Positions 1 through 8,265 of a stretch of DNA of 64,000 nucleotides are shown here, in pieces; positions within the stretch are counted from its first letter, which is position 1; every line of letters starts with the position of its first letter. The notes under the pieces were generated by a model. It worked only from the letters and a program-made list of their open reading frames with translations. It ran no database searches and had not been told where the DNA came from. The position numbers and the translations under genes were made by a program. This DNA is from an uncultured Saprospiraceae bacterium (GTDB lineage Bacteria; Bacteroidota; Bacteroidia; Chitinophagales; Saprospiraceae): positions 19,958 through 83,957 of the forward strand of contig CALGLU010000091.1 in the NCBI GenBank assembly GCA_937959275.1. Reading direction: 5' to 3'.

Positions 1-1025
1 TTAGCTAATGAAGCACTGCTTTTACTATTCTTATAATGGTAGAAATACACATCCTGCCGTTTGCTCTTGCTTTGAGAATCGACGTGTATCATAATGGCCT
101 TTTGATTCTTAAATCCTTTTTTCTTGTAGGCGTAATAGAGGTCATTGATAATTTTGGTGCGATCCGCAAGACGTGTGAGTTGTATCCTTGATATCTTTTT
201 GTTGCCTTGATATTTTTCATCATGGTCACAGATTAAGATTCTATCGTCACGGATACCATCATTCTTGTCTTGAACAATGATTTCTACTTTTGCTCCGTGC
301 TGCATTAGATTACGAGCTACGCGCAAGACGACATCGTAGGCATATTCATCTTCGCATATCCTCGAACTGTAGCCTTGGTAACTTGTGCCTGGATCTGGTC
401 CACCATGACCACTCACAAGATAAAATACCTGGTCTTTCAAGGATTCATCGACAACCTTAACTTCTTTGTAAGTGTCTCCAAATAGATCAACCGACTTAGA
501 TGATTTTTTGAAGGCTACTTTTTCTTTTGTCTCTTCTTTTGCTGTTGATTCCGACTTCGATTTAGAAGTTGATGATTCAGCTCGTGTCGTTGGTGATGCA
601 GACGCTTCATCCGCACAATGCAATTCATGGTGCGGGACCCATAACAACTTGCTATCTAGAAAATTAGTTTGGCGCAGTTTTTCTGAATGCAGATTCTCAT
701 TGTATTCTTTTATTCTAATCGCTTTTTCCCAATTGTCTATACCAATGGTTGATCGTATGCTGATTCCATTATAATTGTATATGTAGACAGGGATTTTGTA
801 CGACACACCTTCTTTTAGATAAGAAGCTGAGCTTAAATTGTTAACCTTGTAAAATTGAGTGATATTGCATGGATAATCCGCAAGCTTATACCGTCTTAGT
901 AATGAAAATACACCATCGCCCGATTTGGCCTTGACTTCATAAAGATTGACAGTATTATTGGCCGGGACTGAAGGTGAAACTAAAACAAAAAGTAAGTTTG
1001 CAAGAATATAGAGACTTGAAAACAT
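1..1025 (-). CDS. N-acetylmuramoyl-L-alanine amidase (Amidase_3), C-terminus cut by window edge
   Basis: The minus frame is open from an ATG at 1025 to the window edge, so the gene is partial and its stop lies outside. The start is hydrophobic (MFSSLYILANLLFVLVS), as in a signal peptide. Residues of roughly 20-110 look like a LysM-type wall-binding segment (FSLLRRYKLADY, then LKEGVSYKIPVY). A low-complexity Ser/Lys/Glu linker follows. The catalytic part starts near residue 200 with VSGHGGPDPG, the first zinc His being about residue 207, followed by an EDEYAYD glutamate motif and a later HVDS motif, the expected zinc-ligand layout of Amidase_3. The family cleaves the amide bond between MurNAc and the stem peptide in the periplasm and works in cell separation and wall turnover. 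A plus-strand ORF inside it is a shadow. The family call is firm; the cellular role is inferred. Confidence 0.85.
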   Translation of the reverse strand, partial: MFSSLYILANLLFVLVSPSVPANNTVNLYEVKAKSGDGVFSLLRRYKLADYPCNITQFYKVNNLSSASYLKEGVSYKIPVYIYNYNGISIRSTIGIDNWEKAIRIKEYNENLHSEKLRQTNFLDSKLLWVPHHELHCADEASASPTTRAESSTSKSKSESTAKEETKEKVAFKKSSKSVDLFGDTYKEVKVVDESLKDQVFYLVSGHGGPDPGTSYQGYSSRICEDEYAYDVVLRVARNLMQHGAKVEIIVQDKNDGIRDDRILICDHDEKYQGNKKISRIQLTRLADRTKIINDLYYAYKKKGFKNQKAIMIHVDSQSKSKRQDVYFYHYKNSKSSASLA

Positions 1026-1122
1026 TTAAATCGATTTTAAGTACAAATATACATTAAAAATAATAATAATATATAATTAAATAGTAGTCAATTACTTAGT
1101 TCTGAAATCAGTTATTTTTAAT

Positions 1123-1764
1123 ATTATACATTTATTAAAGCATCAGCTAAAACTGGAGTTCAAAAGCCCTTATATTCTGGGGGCAAATCTCCTCTATGTT
1201 ATAACTACAGTATTCATAACGTATAAGATCTTTAATAAAATATCTGCACCGACTTGGTCAGCACTATTTTGGGTGATTTACATGTTTATAGCCTTAAATA
1301 TTACGGTTCATAGCTTTACGAGAGAACAAAGTAAATCTGTGCTTTTCTATTATAGTATCCTTCATCCGATTGAATTATTCATAACTCGCTTACTCTTCAA
1401 TTTTCTGTTTTTAATTGGTACAGCCGTATTGCTCATACTATCAATGACAGTTCTTTTAGAAAATCCCATTCAAGATCTGGGCTTATTTATGTTGGTATTG
1501 TCTCTGTCATCCCTTGCATTTTCAATTATATTCAGTTTTACTTCAGCGATAGCTGTGCACACGGGCATGAAGAATACAATGATGACTGTCATGAGTCTGC
1601 CCTTAGTCATTCCAGTGATCCTGACGGCAGTAAAATTGACACTTGTATCAGCTAATGTGATAATGGAAGATGGAACTGATTCTGATATCATGATTTTATC
1701 ATCGATTAACCTCATTTATTTGGGTATTGCAGTAATATTATTCCCATATTTGTGGCGATCCTAA
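1123..1764 (+). CDS. ccmB: Heme exporter subunit CcmB
   Basis: This is a multi-pass membrane protein of the CcmB family, the permease subunit of the CcmABC heme ABC transporter used in cytochrome c maturation. The frame is open from 1081. The family-like N-terminus (LLKHQLKLEF, then ILGANLLYVITTVF) begins near 1132, well before the first ordinary start, a GTG at 1273 that would remove about 50 conserved residues including the first membrane span. KISAPTWSALFWVIYMF followed by SFTREQ is a typical CcmB segment. No ATG, GTG or TTG lies in frame between the upstream stop (1078) and that GTG. The best-fitting start by homology is ATT at 1123, giving about 213 aa against a usual length near 220. 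Nine bases separate it from ccmC. The start is uncertain: it may be a rare ATT initiation or a lost start codon. Confidence 0.8.
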   Translation: MIHLLKHQLKLEFKSPYILGANLLYVITTVFITYKIFNKISAPTWSALFWVIYMFIALNITVHSFTREQSKSVLFYYSILHPIELFITRLLFNFLFLIGTAVLLILSMTVLLENPIQDLGLFMLVLSLSSLAFSIIFSFTSAIAVHTGMKNTMMTVMSLPLVIPVILTAVKLTLVSANVIMEDGTDSDIMILSSINLIYLGIAVILFPYLWRS

Positions 1765-1773
1765 TGCATCTAT

Positions 1774-2814
1774 ATGAGCTGGTGGAAACTGCTTAGTGTT
1801 ATACTTCTGTTGTATGTCTTAATTGCTGGATTTTTGGTACCGCTCAAACCAGGAATTATCAATCTGACTCCCTTTAATATTAAATCGAGTACAACCACAA
1901 AGCTTTCCATACAAGGCTATAACACCCATTTCAAAACTGGCGAAACGACTCTGCAGGCTTGGCTGAAAATTGATTCTGTCAACGGCTATAAAGCGACTAA
2001 TATTCAAGTACTGGATGAAACTCACCTAACTGCTGACTTCGCTATTGGGGATATCACCGGTGAGTCAAGAGATGCAGCATTACTCGTCACTAACGATGTA
2101 GATCAAACGGCGTTGTTGCCTTCTGCAGTCAGGATTTCAAAAGATGAAACAGCTCAGGTTGGTACCAATTTGAGACTTCAAAAATTACCTTACAGTGAGT
2201 TTGGGACAAAAAAAGGTTTTCTTTTTCCATTTAGATCTATCTTATATGAAACAGTGAGAAATACATTTTTTCATGTGTCTATCTGGATGTCGATGTTCGC
2301 CTTGTTATTAGTTGGTCTATTTTATAGTATCAAGTATTTAATAAAGCCTGACATCCATTCAGATATTACTGCTTCTTCATTTAATTTGATTGCAATTGTA
2401 TACGGGATGATCGGTCTGGCAACTGGATCTGTCTGGGCTAAATTTACATGGGGAACCTGGTGGACGACGGATATTAAGTTGAATATGGCCGCTGTGAGTA
2501 TGTTAATCTATCTCGCTTATACACTTTTGCGTGCGGCTATTGATGATGTTGACAAACGAGCCAAACTGTCATCGATCTACAGCATATTTGCCTTTGTGGC
2601 TATGATCCCATTATTGTTTGTATTGCCTCGAATGACGAGTAGTCTACATCCAGGCAATGGTGGTAATCCAGCTTTAGGTGGAGAGGATTTAGATAATACC
2701 TTACGGATGGTCTTCTATCCAGCCATCATTGGTTTATTTTTATTTGGTATGTGGATAGCCACCATTCGCATGCGCATAGAAACATTATTTTATAAAAAAT
2801 CTATTCAATCATAA
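1774..2814 (+). CDS. ccmC: Heme exporter/handling protein CcmC with a periplasmic insertion
   Basis: The 346-aa membrane protein carries the tryptophan-rich heme-handling signature (WAKFTWGTWW, about residues 221-230, then TTD) and the two histidines expected to ligate heme in CcmC: His167 in FFHVSIW and His292 in SSLHPGNGG. CcmC delivers heme to CcmE during cytochrome c assembly. The protein is about 100 residues longer than usual. Between the first membrane span (residues 5-22) and the span starting near 165 lies a hydrophilic stretch of about 130 residues. Its beta-rich pattern (TPFNIKS, KLSIQGYN, ALLVTNDV) resembles an Ig-like/IPT fold. It follows ccmB by nine bases and overlaps the next gene by one base, so the three are one operon. 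The family call is secure; the nature of the insertion is my reading of the pattern. Confidence 0.88.
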   Translation: MSWWKLLSVILLLYVLIAGFLVPLKPGIINLTPFNIKSSTTTKLSIQGYNTHFKTGETTLQAWLKIDSVNGYKATNIQVLDETHLTADFAIGDITGESRDAALLVTNDVDQTALLPSAVRISKDETAQVGTNLRLQKLPYSEFGTKKGFLFPFRSILYETVRNTFFHVSIWMSMFALLLVGLFYSIKYLIKPDIHSDITASSFNLIAIVYGMIGLATGSVWAKFTWGTWWTTDIKLNMAAVSMLIYLAYTLLRAAIDDVDKRAKLSSIYSIFAFVAMIPLLFVLPRMTSSLHPGNGGNPALGGEDLDNTLRMVFYPAIIGLFLFGMWIATIRMRIETLFYKKSIQS

Positions 2815-3011
2815 TGACTCGATATCTCATTCTGCTCATGTGTTGTCTTTTACCAATACTATGTAGCGCACAAGAATCCATAGATTTCTTGAGAAGCACA
2901 GGTAAAATCTATTCAGTTGTGTTTACTGTCGTTGTCTTGTTTTTAGGTATCGTGTTGTATGTCTGGCGATTAGATAGAAGAGTGGCGCGAATGGAAAAAG
3001 AAAACCAGTGA
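2814..3011 (+). CDS. ccmD: CcmD-family small membrane protein
   Basis: A 65-aa protein with a cleavable signal peptide (MTRYLILLMCCLLPILCSAQ) and one membrane span (VVFTVVVLFLGIVLYVW) followed by a charged tail (RLDRRVARMEKENQ). That layout and its place directly after ccmC, with a TAATG overlap of one base, match the CcmD-like proteins found in Bacteroidota ccm operons. CcmD helps release holo-CcmE from the CcmABC complex. Sequence similarity in such small proteins is weak, so the name rests mainly on topology and neighbourhood. Confidence 0.7.
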   Translation: MTRYLILLMCCLLPILCSAQESIDFLRSTGKIYSVVFTVVVLFLGIVLYVWRLDRRVARMEKENQ

Positions 3012-3106
3012 AGGTGTTATTGATTATATCTTAAAGAATAGATACAGCTCTGTTTTAAGATGTCATTTTATACATATTGAAATCTAACCAAAACTAATAG
3101 CTACAT

Positions 3107-4528
3107 ATGAAAAAATTAGTTGAGCCGAATTTTTACGAGAGCGTCATGCAAAACTTTGACAAAGCTGCAGCGCTCACAAATCACGCAAAAGGACTACTTG
3201 ATCAAATCAGGGAATGCAATAGCATCTATCAAATGAATTTTCCTGTCAAGTTTGGAAATCAGTACGAAGTGATAGAAGCTTACCGTATACAGCATAGTCA
3301 TCATCGGGCTCCGACAAAAGGGGGGATTCGTTTTTCTGAGCATGTGAGTCAGGAAGAAGTGATGGCTTTGGCTGCGTTGATGACGTTTAAATGTGCACTG
3401 GTAGATGTACCATTTGGAGGTGCGAAGGGTGGCGTAAAAATCAACCATAAAAAATATAGTGTAGATCAACTAGAAAAAATAACCCGTCGATATACTGTTG
3501 AGTTAATTCGAAAGGGATTTATTGGACCTAGTGTAGATGTACCTGCTCCAGATTATGGGACAGGATCTAGAGAGATGGCGTGGATATTAGATACCTATCG
3601 CACATTTGCCAAAGATGAGATCGATGCCGTTGGATGTGTCACTGGTAAACCGGTAGCTCAAAACGGTATCCGAGGGCGAACAGAAGCAACTGGAAGAGGT
3701 GTCTATTATGGTATCCGTGAATTGCTGAAACAAGAAGACGAGATGAAGGCCATTGGTTTGACGCCCGGGATTGCTGGCAAAACGATGGTGATACAAGGTC
3801 TGGGGAATGTGGGCTCTTATACAGCTAGCATTTCAAAGGAAGAGGGAGATGCTAAGATAATTGGTATCGCAGAATATGATGGAACGATCTATAATCCAGA
3901 TGGAATTAACGTCCAGAAATTAATCAGCTATAAAAAATCGAACGGTAAAGTGTCTGGTTTCCCCGGCGGTAAATTATTGAAAGGAAAAGATGACTGGTTA
4001 TCAATCAAATGCGATATCCTCGTACCTGCTGCTCTTGAAAGCACAATCCATATTGGAAATGCTAAAAAAGTAAAAGCTAAGATTATAGCTGAAGCGGCGA
4101 ATGGGCCAGTGACGGCAAAAGCTGAAGAACTTTTACTCAAGAAGGGCATCATCATTTTACCTGATATGTATTTGAATGCAGGTGGTGTCACTGTATCTTA
4201 TTTTGAGTGGTTGAAGAATCTATCTCACATGCGCTTTGGTAGAATGGACAAACGATTTAATGAAAATACGAACCTGAACCTTGTCAATTTAGTAGAGAAA
4301 ATGACAGGAAAGAAAGTGTCAAAAGCGAATAAAAAGCTTTTAACAAAAGGTGGAGACGAGATCGATTTAGTCAGAAGTGGGCTAGAGGAGACAATGCTTA
4401 ATGCTTTTCATAATATCCGTGAAGTTAAAAATAGAAGAAAGAAAGTGAATGATTACCGAGCTGCTGCTTTTATTAATGCCATAGATAAGGTAGCAGGGGA
4501 TTATATGATGATGGGGATTTTCCCTTAA
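3107..4528 (+). CDS. gdhA: Glu/Leu/Phe/Val-type dehydrogenase (glutamate dehydrogenase)
   Basis: A 473-aa cytosolic enzyme interconverting glutamate with 2-oxoglutarate plus ammonia using NAD(P). The N-terminal substrate domain shows HHRAPTKGGIRF, the segment MTFKCALVDVPFGGAKGGV with the substrate-binding and catalytic lysines, and PDYGTGSREMAWILDTY. The Rossmann domain starts near residue 225 with VIQGLGNVG. The later motif AEAANGPVT is also typical. Length is slightly above the usual 420-450 residues, with the surplus in the C-terminal half. It is monocistronic: 95 bp separate it from the ccm operon, and a strong hairpin with a T-run follows the stop by about 30 bp. Substrate preference among Glu, Leu, Phe and Val cannot be settled by eye. 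Confidence 0.92.
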   Translation: MKKLVEPNFYESVMQNFDKAAALTNHAKGLLDQIRECNSIYQMNFPVKFGNQYEVIEAYRIQHSHHRAPTKGGIRFSEHVSQEEVMALAALMTFKCALVDVPFGGAKGGVKINHKKYSVDQLEKITRRYTVELIRKGFIGPSVDVPAPDYGTGSREMAWILDTYRTFAKDEIDAVGCVTGKPVAQNGIRGRTEATGRGVYYGIRELLKQEDEMKAIGLTPGIAGKTMVIQGLGNVGSYTASISKEEGDAKIIGIAEYDGTIYNPDGINVQKLISYKKSNGKVSGFPGGKLLKGKDDWLSIKCDILVPAALESTIHIGNAKKVKAKIIAEAANGPVTAKAEELLLKKGIIILPDMYLNAGGVTVSYFEWLKNLSHMRFGRMDKRFNENTNLNLVNLVEKMTGKKVSKANKKLLTKGGDEIDLVRSGLEETMLNAFHNIREVKNRRKKVNDYRAAAFINAIDKVAGDYMMMGIFP

Positions 4529-4558
4529 TTGATATCCCTCGGGTCCCGAATAAAAGTG

Positions 4559-4591
4559 AGGCATTGATTCTATAGAGTCAATGCCTTTTTT
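4559..4591. terminator. Intrinsic terminator between convergent genes
   Basis: A perfect 9-bp stem (AGGCATTGA at 4559-4567 paired with TCAATGCCT at 4578-4586) closes a 10-base loop and is followed on the plus strand by a T-run. It ends the glutamate dehydrogenase transcript. It overlaps the stop codon of the convergent Stealth gene and may also help end that transcript, although the minus-strand T-run is weaker. Confidence 0.85.
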
Positions 4592-6362
4592 AATTGAACG
4601 TCTGAAATAAAAGCTTAAAGTTTTGTTTGCTGTATTCGTTTTCCAAATTATTGATACAATAATATTTTGGTTTGATTGTCTGGATATAATCTAAGTTTTC
4701 TTCTGTAAACCCAAAGTGAAAGGCCACTGTATCAAGAACTTCATTGTAGTCTTCATTCAGCTTTTGGTATCCATGGAGAATGGAAATCCAACTAATGAGT
4801 GTCAATGTATGTACCGTTTGTTTACCACGAACATGTTCTCGGTAAAAATTGTTTTTCCACTCCTCATGGTACAATTCAAGACAAATCTTAAATGCACCTT
4901 TGTTCATGATCATGGCTTGATGTGGGAAGGTTAAATTGGGCTCAGCGCCATAGGTGGATAGGAACAGTTGCCGTGCATTTTCGACATACATAACAGGGAT
5001 TGCTTTGCCGGCATGTGCTGATGAAACGACTGAGATATTATTATTCTTTGTTAAATCTCGATGTAACATGTTGATTTTAGGAACGCCGTCATCATGAAAT
5101 ATATCAGTTGGTAGAATAATGTTGCCTAAAAAATAATCATCACAGAAATAGAAAAATGTCTCACTTAGATCTGGAATCAAATGAATGAACGTTTCAATAA
5201 TGGTCGAGTTGAAGACTTTGCCAACCAAGAAGGGAGGTAAAATATCATCCTGATTAATAAAGCGGATTTTCTTTTGAAAAGGCTCGGTAAAAATATGTAA
5301 TGGAAAATCTTGATTCGGTGTAACGATAAAGATATGCCTTACATCAGTAAAATATTTTTCAACAGACAGAAGGGATAGCAAAATTTCACCATTGGAGATG
5401 TGCCGCGATATATTCTGTTGTTCGTTTGTTGATGTCAGAGGATCTATTCCAGTCGTATTTGTAAAGTGGGTTTTCAGTGAGTCCTCATTCATGTCTGCCC
5501 ATGTATAGACAATATCGACTTGCTTGGTCTGGTCAATGCGGTATGAATGATTGCTGCTAAGCACAGTGCGCTCATGCTCAGTTGACTTCTCATCTATCAA
5601 TGAAAGAATGGTAGGCTTATATTGATCTGCAAAATCAGCAATTTGAAAAAGCTGCTTTTTATAAGTCTTAATTTTATCAGGCTCAAGGCTCAGTTCGTTT
5701 AGGATGGCGTTGATTCGGTTTTCGTTTTCACGTGTGATGATGTACAGCTTGAGTTGTTGTATTTTCCACCAGAGTGTATCAGCATCTTCCTCTATACCTT
5801 TCTTGCACAGATTGAGCATAGATGTATAGCCGTGAAACATAGTTTGAAGCCGGTACTGTTGCCGCTTGCTTATGTTGTTCGTATAGTTGTCATCATTGTG
5901 TAAGGGTAAAAGTAGTCTCTTTGATCGAACGTTAAAGAGAAGTCTCAGCTGGACGATGTCTTCCTGCATCCAATGCGTTTCTAAAACTTTTAAAGATTGG
6001 TTAGCGCGGTCCCAATTTTGAAAATGAACATTCATCATCACTGAGCGATGTAGTAAATTCTTATTGGTCGGATGATTGACGAGCCCCTCACCTAAGTATT
6101 TGAATGCCTCATTAAAGCGATTATCAGTTAATAGCAGATGTATGATCTTAATATATGGTAGCGGTCGTGTTGGAAAGTCCACGACGTTTTTATTGGCAAT
6201 AAATAGCTTGTCTTGAAAGTCCAAAATATCAACTGTTTCATCTAGCAATCGCTTTCTTTTGGTAAAATCAGTCGCATTGAGATCTATGTATTCAAGGATT
6301 TGCTCCACTGCAGGTTTATACCCAACATGTTTGATCAATTTTTTTAACTGAGCTTTGTCCAT
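4590..6362 (-). CDS. Stealth-family sugar-phosphate (capsule polysaccharide) transferase
   Basis: A 590-aa protein. From about residue 280 it shows the Stealth conserved regions: VDIVYTWADMN (CR1), then EILLSLLSVEKYF, RHIFIVTPNQ, FNSTIIETFIHLIPDLSETFFYFCDDYFLG (CR2, with the acidic CDD) and a later FPHQAMIMNKGAF/HEEW segment (CR3). The family transfers hexose-1-phosphate groups to capsule or surface glycans and includes the GlcNAc-1-phosphotransferase relatives. The N-terminal half (about 1-270) is helical with TPR-like spacing (RFNEAFKYLGEGLVNHPTNKNLLHRSVMMN). No signal peptide is seen, so it is cytosolic. It stands alone and no capsule genes are nearby. The Stealth call is strong; the acceptor is unknown. 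Confidence 0.85.
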   Translation of the reverse strand: MDKAQLKKLIKHVGYKPAVEQILEYIDLNATDFTKRKRLLDETVDILDFQDKLFIANKNVVDFPTRPLPYIKIIHLLLTDNRFNEAFKYLGEGLVNHPTNKNLLHRSVMMNVHFQNWDRANQSLKVLETHWMQEDIVQLRLLFNVRSKRLLLPLHNDDNYTNNISKRQQYRLQTMFHGYTSMLNLCKKGIEEDADTLWWKIQQLKLYIITRENENRINAILNELSLEPDKIKTYKKQLFQIADFADQYKPTILSLIDEKSTEHERTVLSSNHSYRIDQTKQVDIVYTWADMNEDSLKTHFTNTTGIDPLTSTNEQQNISRHISNGEILLSLLSVEKYFTDVRHIFIVTPNQDFPLHIFTEPFQKKIRFINQDDILPPFLVGKVFNSTIIETFIHLIPDLSETFFYFCDDYFLGNIILPTDIFHDDGVPKINMLHRDLTKNNNISVVSSAHAGKAIPVMYVENARQLFLSTYGAEPNLTFPHQAMIMNKGAFKICLELYHEEWKNNFYREHVRGKQTVHTLTLISWISILHGYQKLNEDYNEVLDTVAFHFGFTEENLDYIQTIKPKYYCINNLENEYSKQNFKLLFQTFN

Positions 6363-6477
6363 GAAGACGGATCTAGGATTTTATTTATACGAGTGTTTAC
6401 GATAATGATAGTTAAGGATGAACACCAAGCGGCTCGCTAAATATAGGAAGAATATTAAAAGCTAGGATCTGAGAAAT

Positions 6478-6930
6478 ATGAAATCCCTTGAGTCAATGCC
6501 TGAACCTACCATTTTTATGCATTTCTTGGTCTTGTTTTTGTACTTAATCGAGTATAAAACCATCCTGATCGTGAAAACTGCCAAAGCCAAAAGTTCACAT
6601 CATATTTATGTTGTTGAATTGAGCAAAAGAGTATGGACAGAAAGCTGGCGCTTTAGAGCGGCAAATCCTCAATACAATGGGGTTTCTGAATGTCTTTACG
6701 TCGGCATTACAAGCCACACTCCCAAAGTCCGCTTTCAAAAACACAAAGCAGGTGCTCGCTCAAAGAAGGGACACAAAATTTCATCCTGGTATGTCGAAAA
6801 ATATGGTCTCTACCTCAGACCGAGTCTCTACGACCAACACAATCCTATGTCGAGAGTGAAGGCTCAACGAATGGAAAAAGATTTATCAGAAAGACTTCGT
6901 CGTAAAGGCTATGCTGTTTGGTGGAATTGA
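6478..6930 (+). CDS. GIY-YIG-like domain protein
   Basis: A 150-aa protein whose core from about residue 42 resembles a GIY-YIG nuclease fold: HIYVVEL takes the GIY place, CLYVGIT the YIG place, and RFQKHKAG supplies the conserved Arg. A C-terminal EKDLSERLRRKGYAVWW contains the likely metal-binding Glu. The domain cleaves DNA in repair enzymes and mobile elements, but this short stand-alone version is poorly characterised. The first 31 residues look non-conserved and hydrophobic. A GTG at 6571 (VKTAKAKSSHHIY) would give a cleaner 119-aa protein and may be the true start. It is monocistronic, with a hairpin downstream at 7002-7026. Confidence 0.65.
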   Translation: MKSLESMPEPTIFMHFLVLFLYLIEYKTILIVKTAKAKSSHHIYVVELSKRVWTESWRFRAANPQYNGVSECLYVGITSHTPKVRFQKHKAGARSKKGHKISSWYVEKYGLYLRPSLYDQHNPMSRVKAQRMEKDLSERLRRKGYAVWWN

Positions 6931-7001
6931 AATTTTAAATGCACAAATTTTTGTTTTGCTGATTAGGCTAAACTTCATTATAATCTGTCAGATTGTGAGG
7001 T

Positions 7002-7026
7002 ACAGTAGACTGCGGCTGCCTACTGT
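7002..7026 (+). terminator. Hairpin downstream of the GIY-YIG gene
   Basis: Seven-bp perfect arms (ACAGTAG at 7002-7008, CTACTGT at 7020-7026) enclose an 11-base GC-rich loop and lead into TTTAA. It fits a weak intrinsic terminator for the gene ending at 6930, though the T-run is short and the distance (about 70 bases) is long. Confidence 0.4.
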
Positions 7027-7112
7027 TTAACAAGGCTTATTACCGTTTTTTAAAATGTTCTTCTCAAATATTCGTTATTAACTTATGTTGTCCAATTAAT
7101 TCAGTACACGAC

Positions 7113-8177
7113 ATGGAAGTCAGTAGAGAATTACTCTTTTTTTTTAGCGCTTTAGGTGCCTTCAATGGCTTACTGATGTCATTGTATTTTATATTCATTG
7201 CCAAACCGAAACACATCTCGAATGTTTTCTTAGGCCTGTTTTTGTTGATGCTAAGCATTCGAATCGGTAAGTCAGTATTTTTCTATTTCAACCCAGACTT
7301 AGCTTTTAGTTTTTTACAGTTTGGTTTGACTGGATGTTTGTTTATTGGCCCTTTCTTGTACTTCTATGTGAAATCGGTTGTGTCGAAATCAGATTCACTA
7401 TTGGTGAAATGGAAGTACCACATTGGTGTTTTATTGCCCTTGAGTTTGATTGTTAATATCGCAGTTCCATTTGAGCACAATATTGATATATGGAGGCCTT
7501 ACATTATTAACGGGATCTATTTTATTTGGTTAGCCTATACACTATTGGCTGCCTATGAAATGAGAGACGTATTTAAGCAAGTATTCAAAAGACAATCATC
7601 GACTCGAAAAGTAGATATATGGCTGATTAGTATACTGATCGGGAATTTTGCGATTTGGTTTGCCTATTCTTTCGCAGGAATGACCTCATACATTTTAGGT
7701 GCCTTGCTGTTCTCGTTTATGTTGTATCTCTTGGTCCTATTTGTCATATTCAATAGAAATAAGGATTTTGTAGAAACAAAAACGACCGAACCGTATAAAG
7801 ATAAAAAGATAGATACTGATATCGCCGAGACATTGATTAATCAGCTCACTTACGTCATGAATGAGGAGAAGCTGTTTCAAAATTCCAATCTCAAAATCCA
7901 ACAAGTTGCTGATAAAATGAAAATCTCTAAACACACCTTGTCTCAGCTGATCAATGACAATTTGGGCAAGGGGTTTCCTCAGTTTTTGAATGAATACAGG
8001 ATCAATGAAGCGATAAAGCTGATGGCTTCAAAACCTGAATTCACCTTAGAGTCTATCGGGTACGAATGTGGATTTAATTCAAAATCAACATTTTATGCTA
8101 CATTTAAAAAGGTGACCGCAACAACACCCGCTCAATATCAAAAAAGCATGCTCAATGGACAAATTCTTAAGTCCTAA
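7113..8177 (+). CDS. Membrane-anchored AraC-family transcriptional regulator
   Basis: A 354-aa protein with about seven hydrophobic spans in residues 5-215 (ELLFFFSALGAFNGLLMSLY onward) and a C-terminal AraC double helix-turn-helix (about 255-345). The first HTH is IQQVADKMKISKHTLSQLIND and the second ESIGYECGFNSKSTFYATFKK, followed by the family ending TPAQYQKS. Such membrane-bound AraC proteins are frequent in Bacteroidota and probably sense a membrane or envelope signal directly. The DJ-1-like and beta-lactamase-like genes downstream on the same strand are candidate targets, 88 bp away. Domain calls are clear; the signal and regulon are unknown. Confidence 0.85.
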   Translation: MEVSRELLFFFSALGAFNGLLMSLYFIFIAKPKHISNVFLGLFLLMLSIRIGKSVFFYFNPDLAFSFLQFGLTGCLFIGPFLYFYVKSVVSKSDSLLVKWKYHIGVLLPLSLIVNIAVPFEHNIDIWRPYIINGIYFIWLAYTLLAAYEMRDVFKQVFKRQSSTRKVDIWLISILIGNFAIWFAYSFAGMTSYILGALLFSFMLYLLVLFVIFNRNKDFVETKTTEPYKDKKIDTDIAETLINQLTYVMNEEKLFQNSNLKIQQVADKMKISKHTLSQLINDNLGKGFPQFLNEYRINEAIKLMASKPEFTLESIGYECGFNSKSTFYATFKKVTATTPAQYQKSMLNGQILKS

Positions 8178-8265
8178 TTTATAAATCCGTATTCCTGATT
8201 TACCAAATTAGGCCTAACTAAGCCCAATCTCACTACATATTTGCAACATACTAATCGCATAGGCT

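Noticed and set aside
472..774. Plus-strand 100-codon ORF
   Set aside because: It lies antisense inside the amidase gene, whose minus frame has clear catalytic motifs; the ORF translation is low-complexity and unlike any family I know.
1470..1715. Minus-strand ORF inside ccmB
   Set aside because: It is antisense to conserved membrane spans; no independent support.
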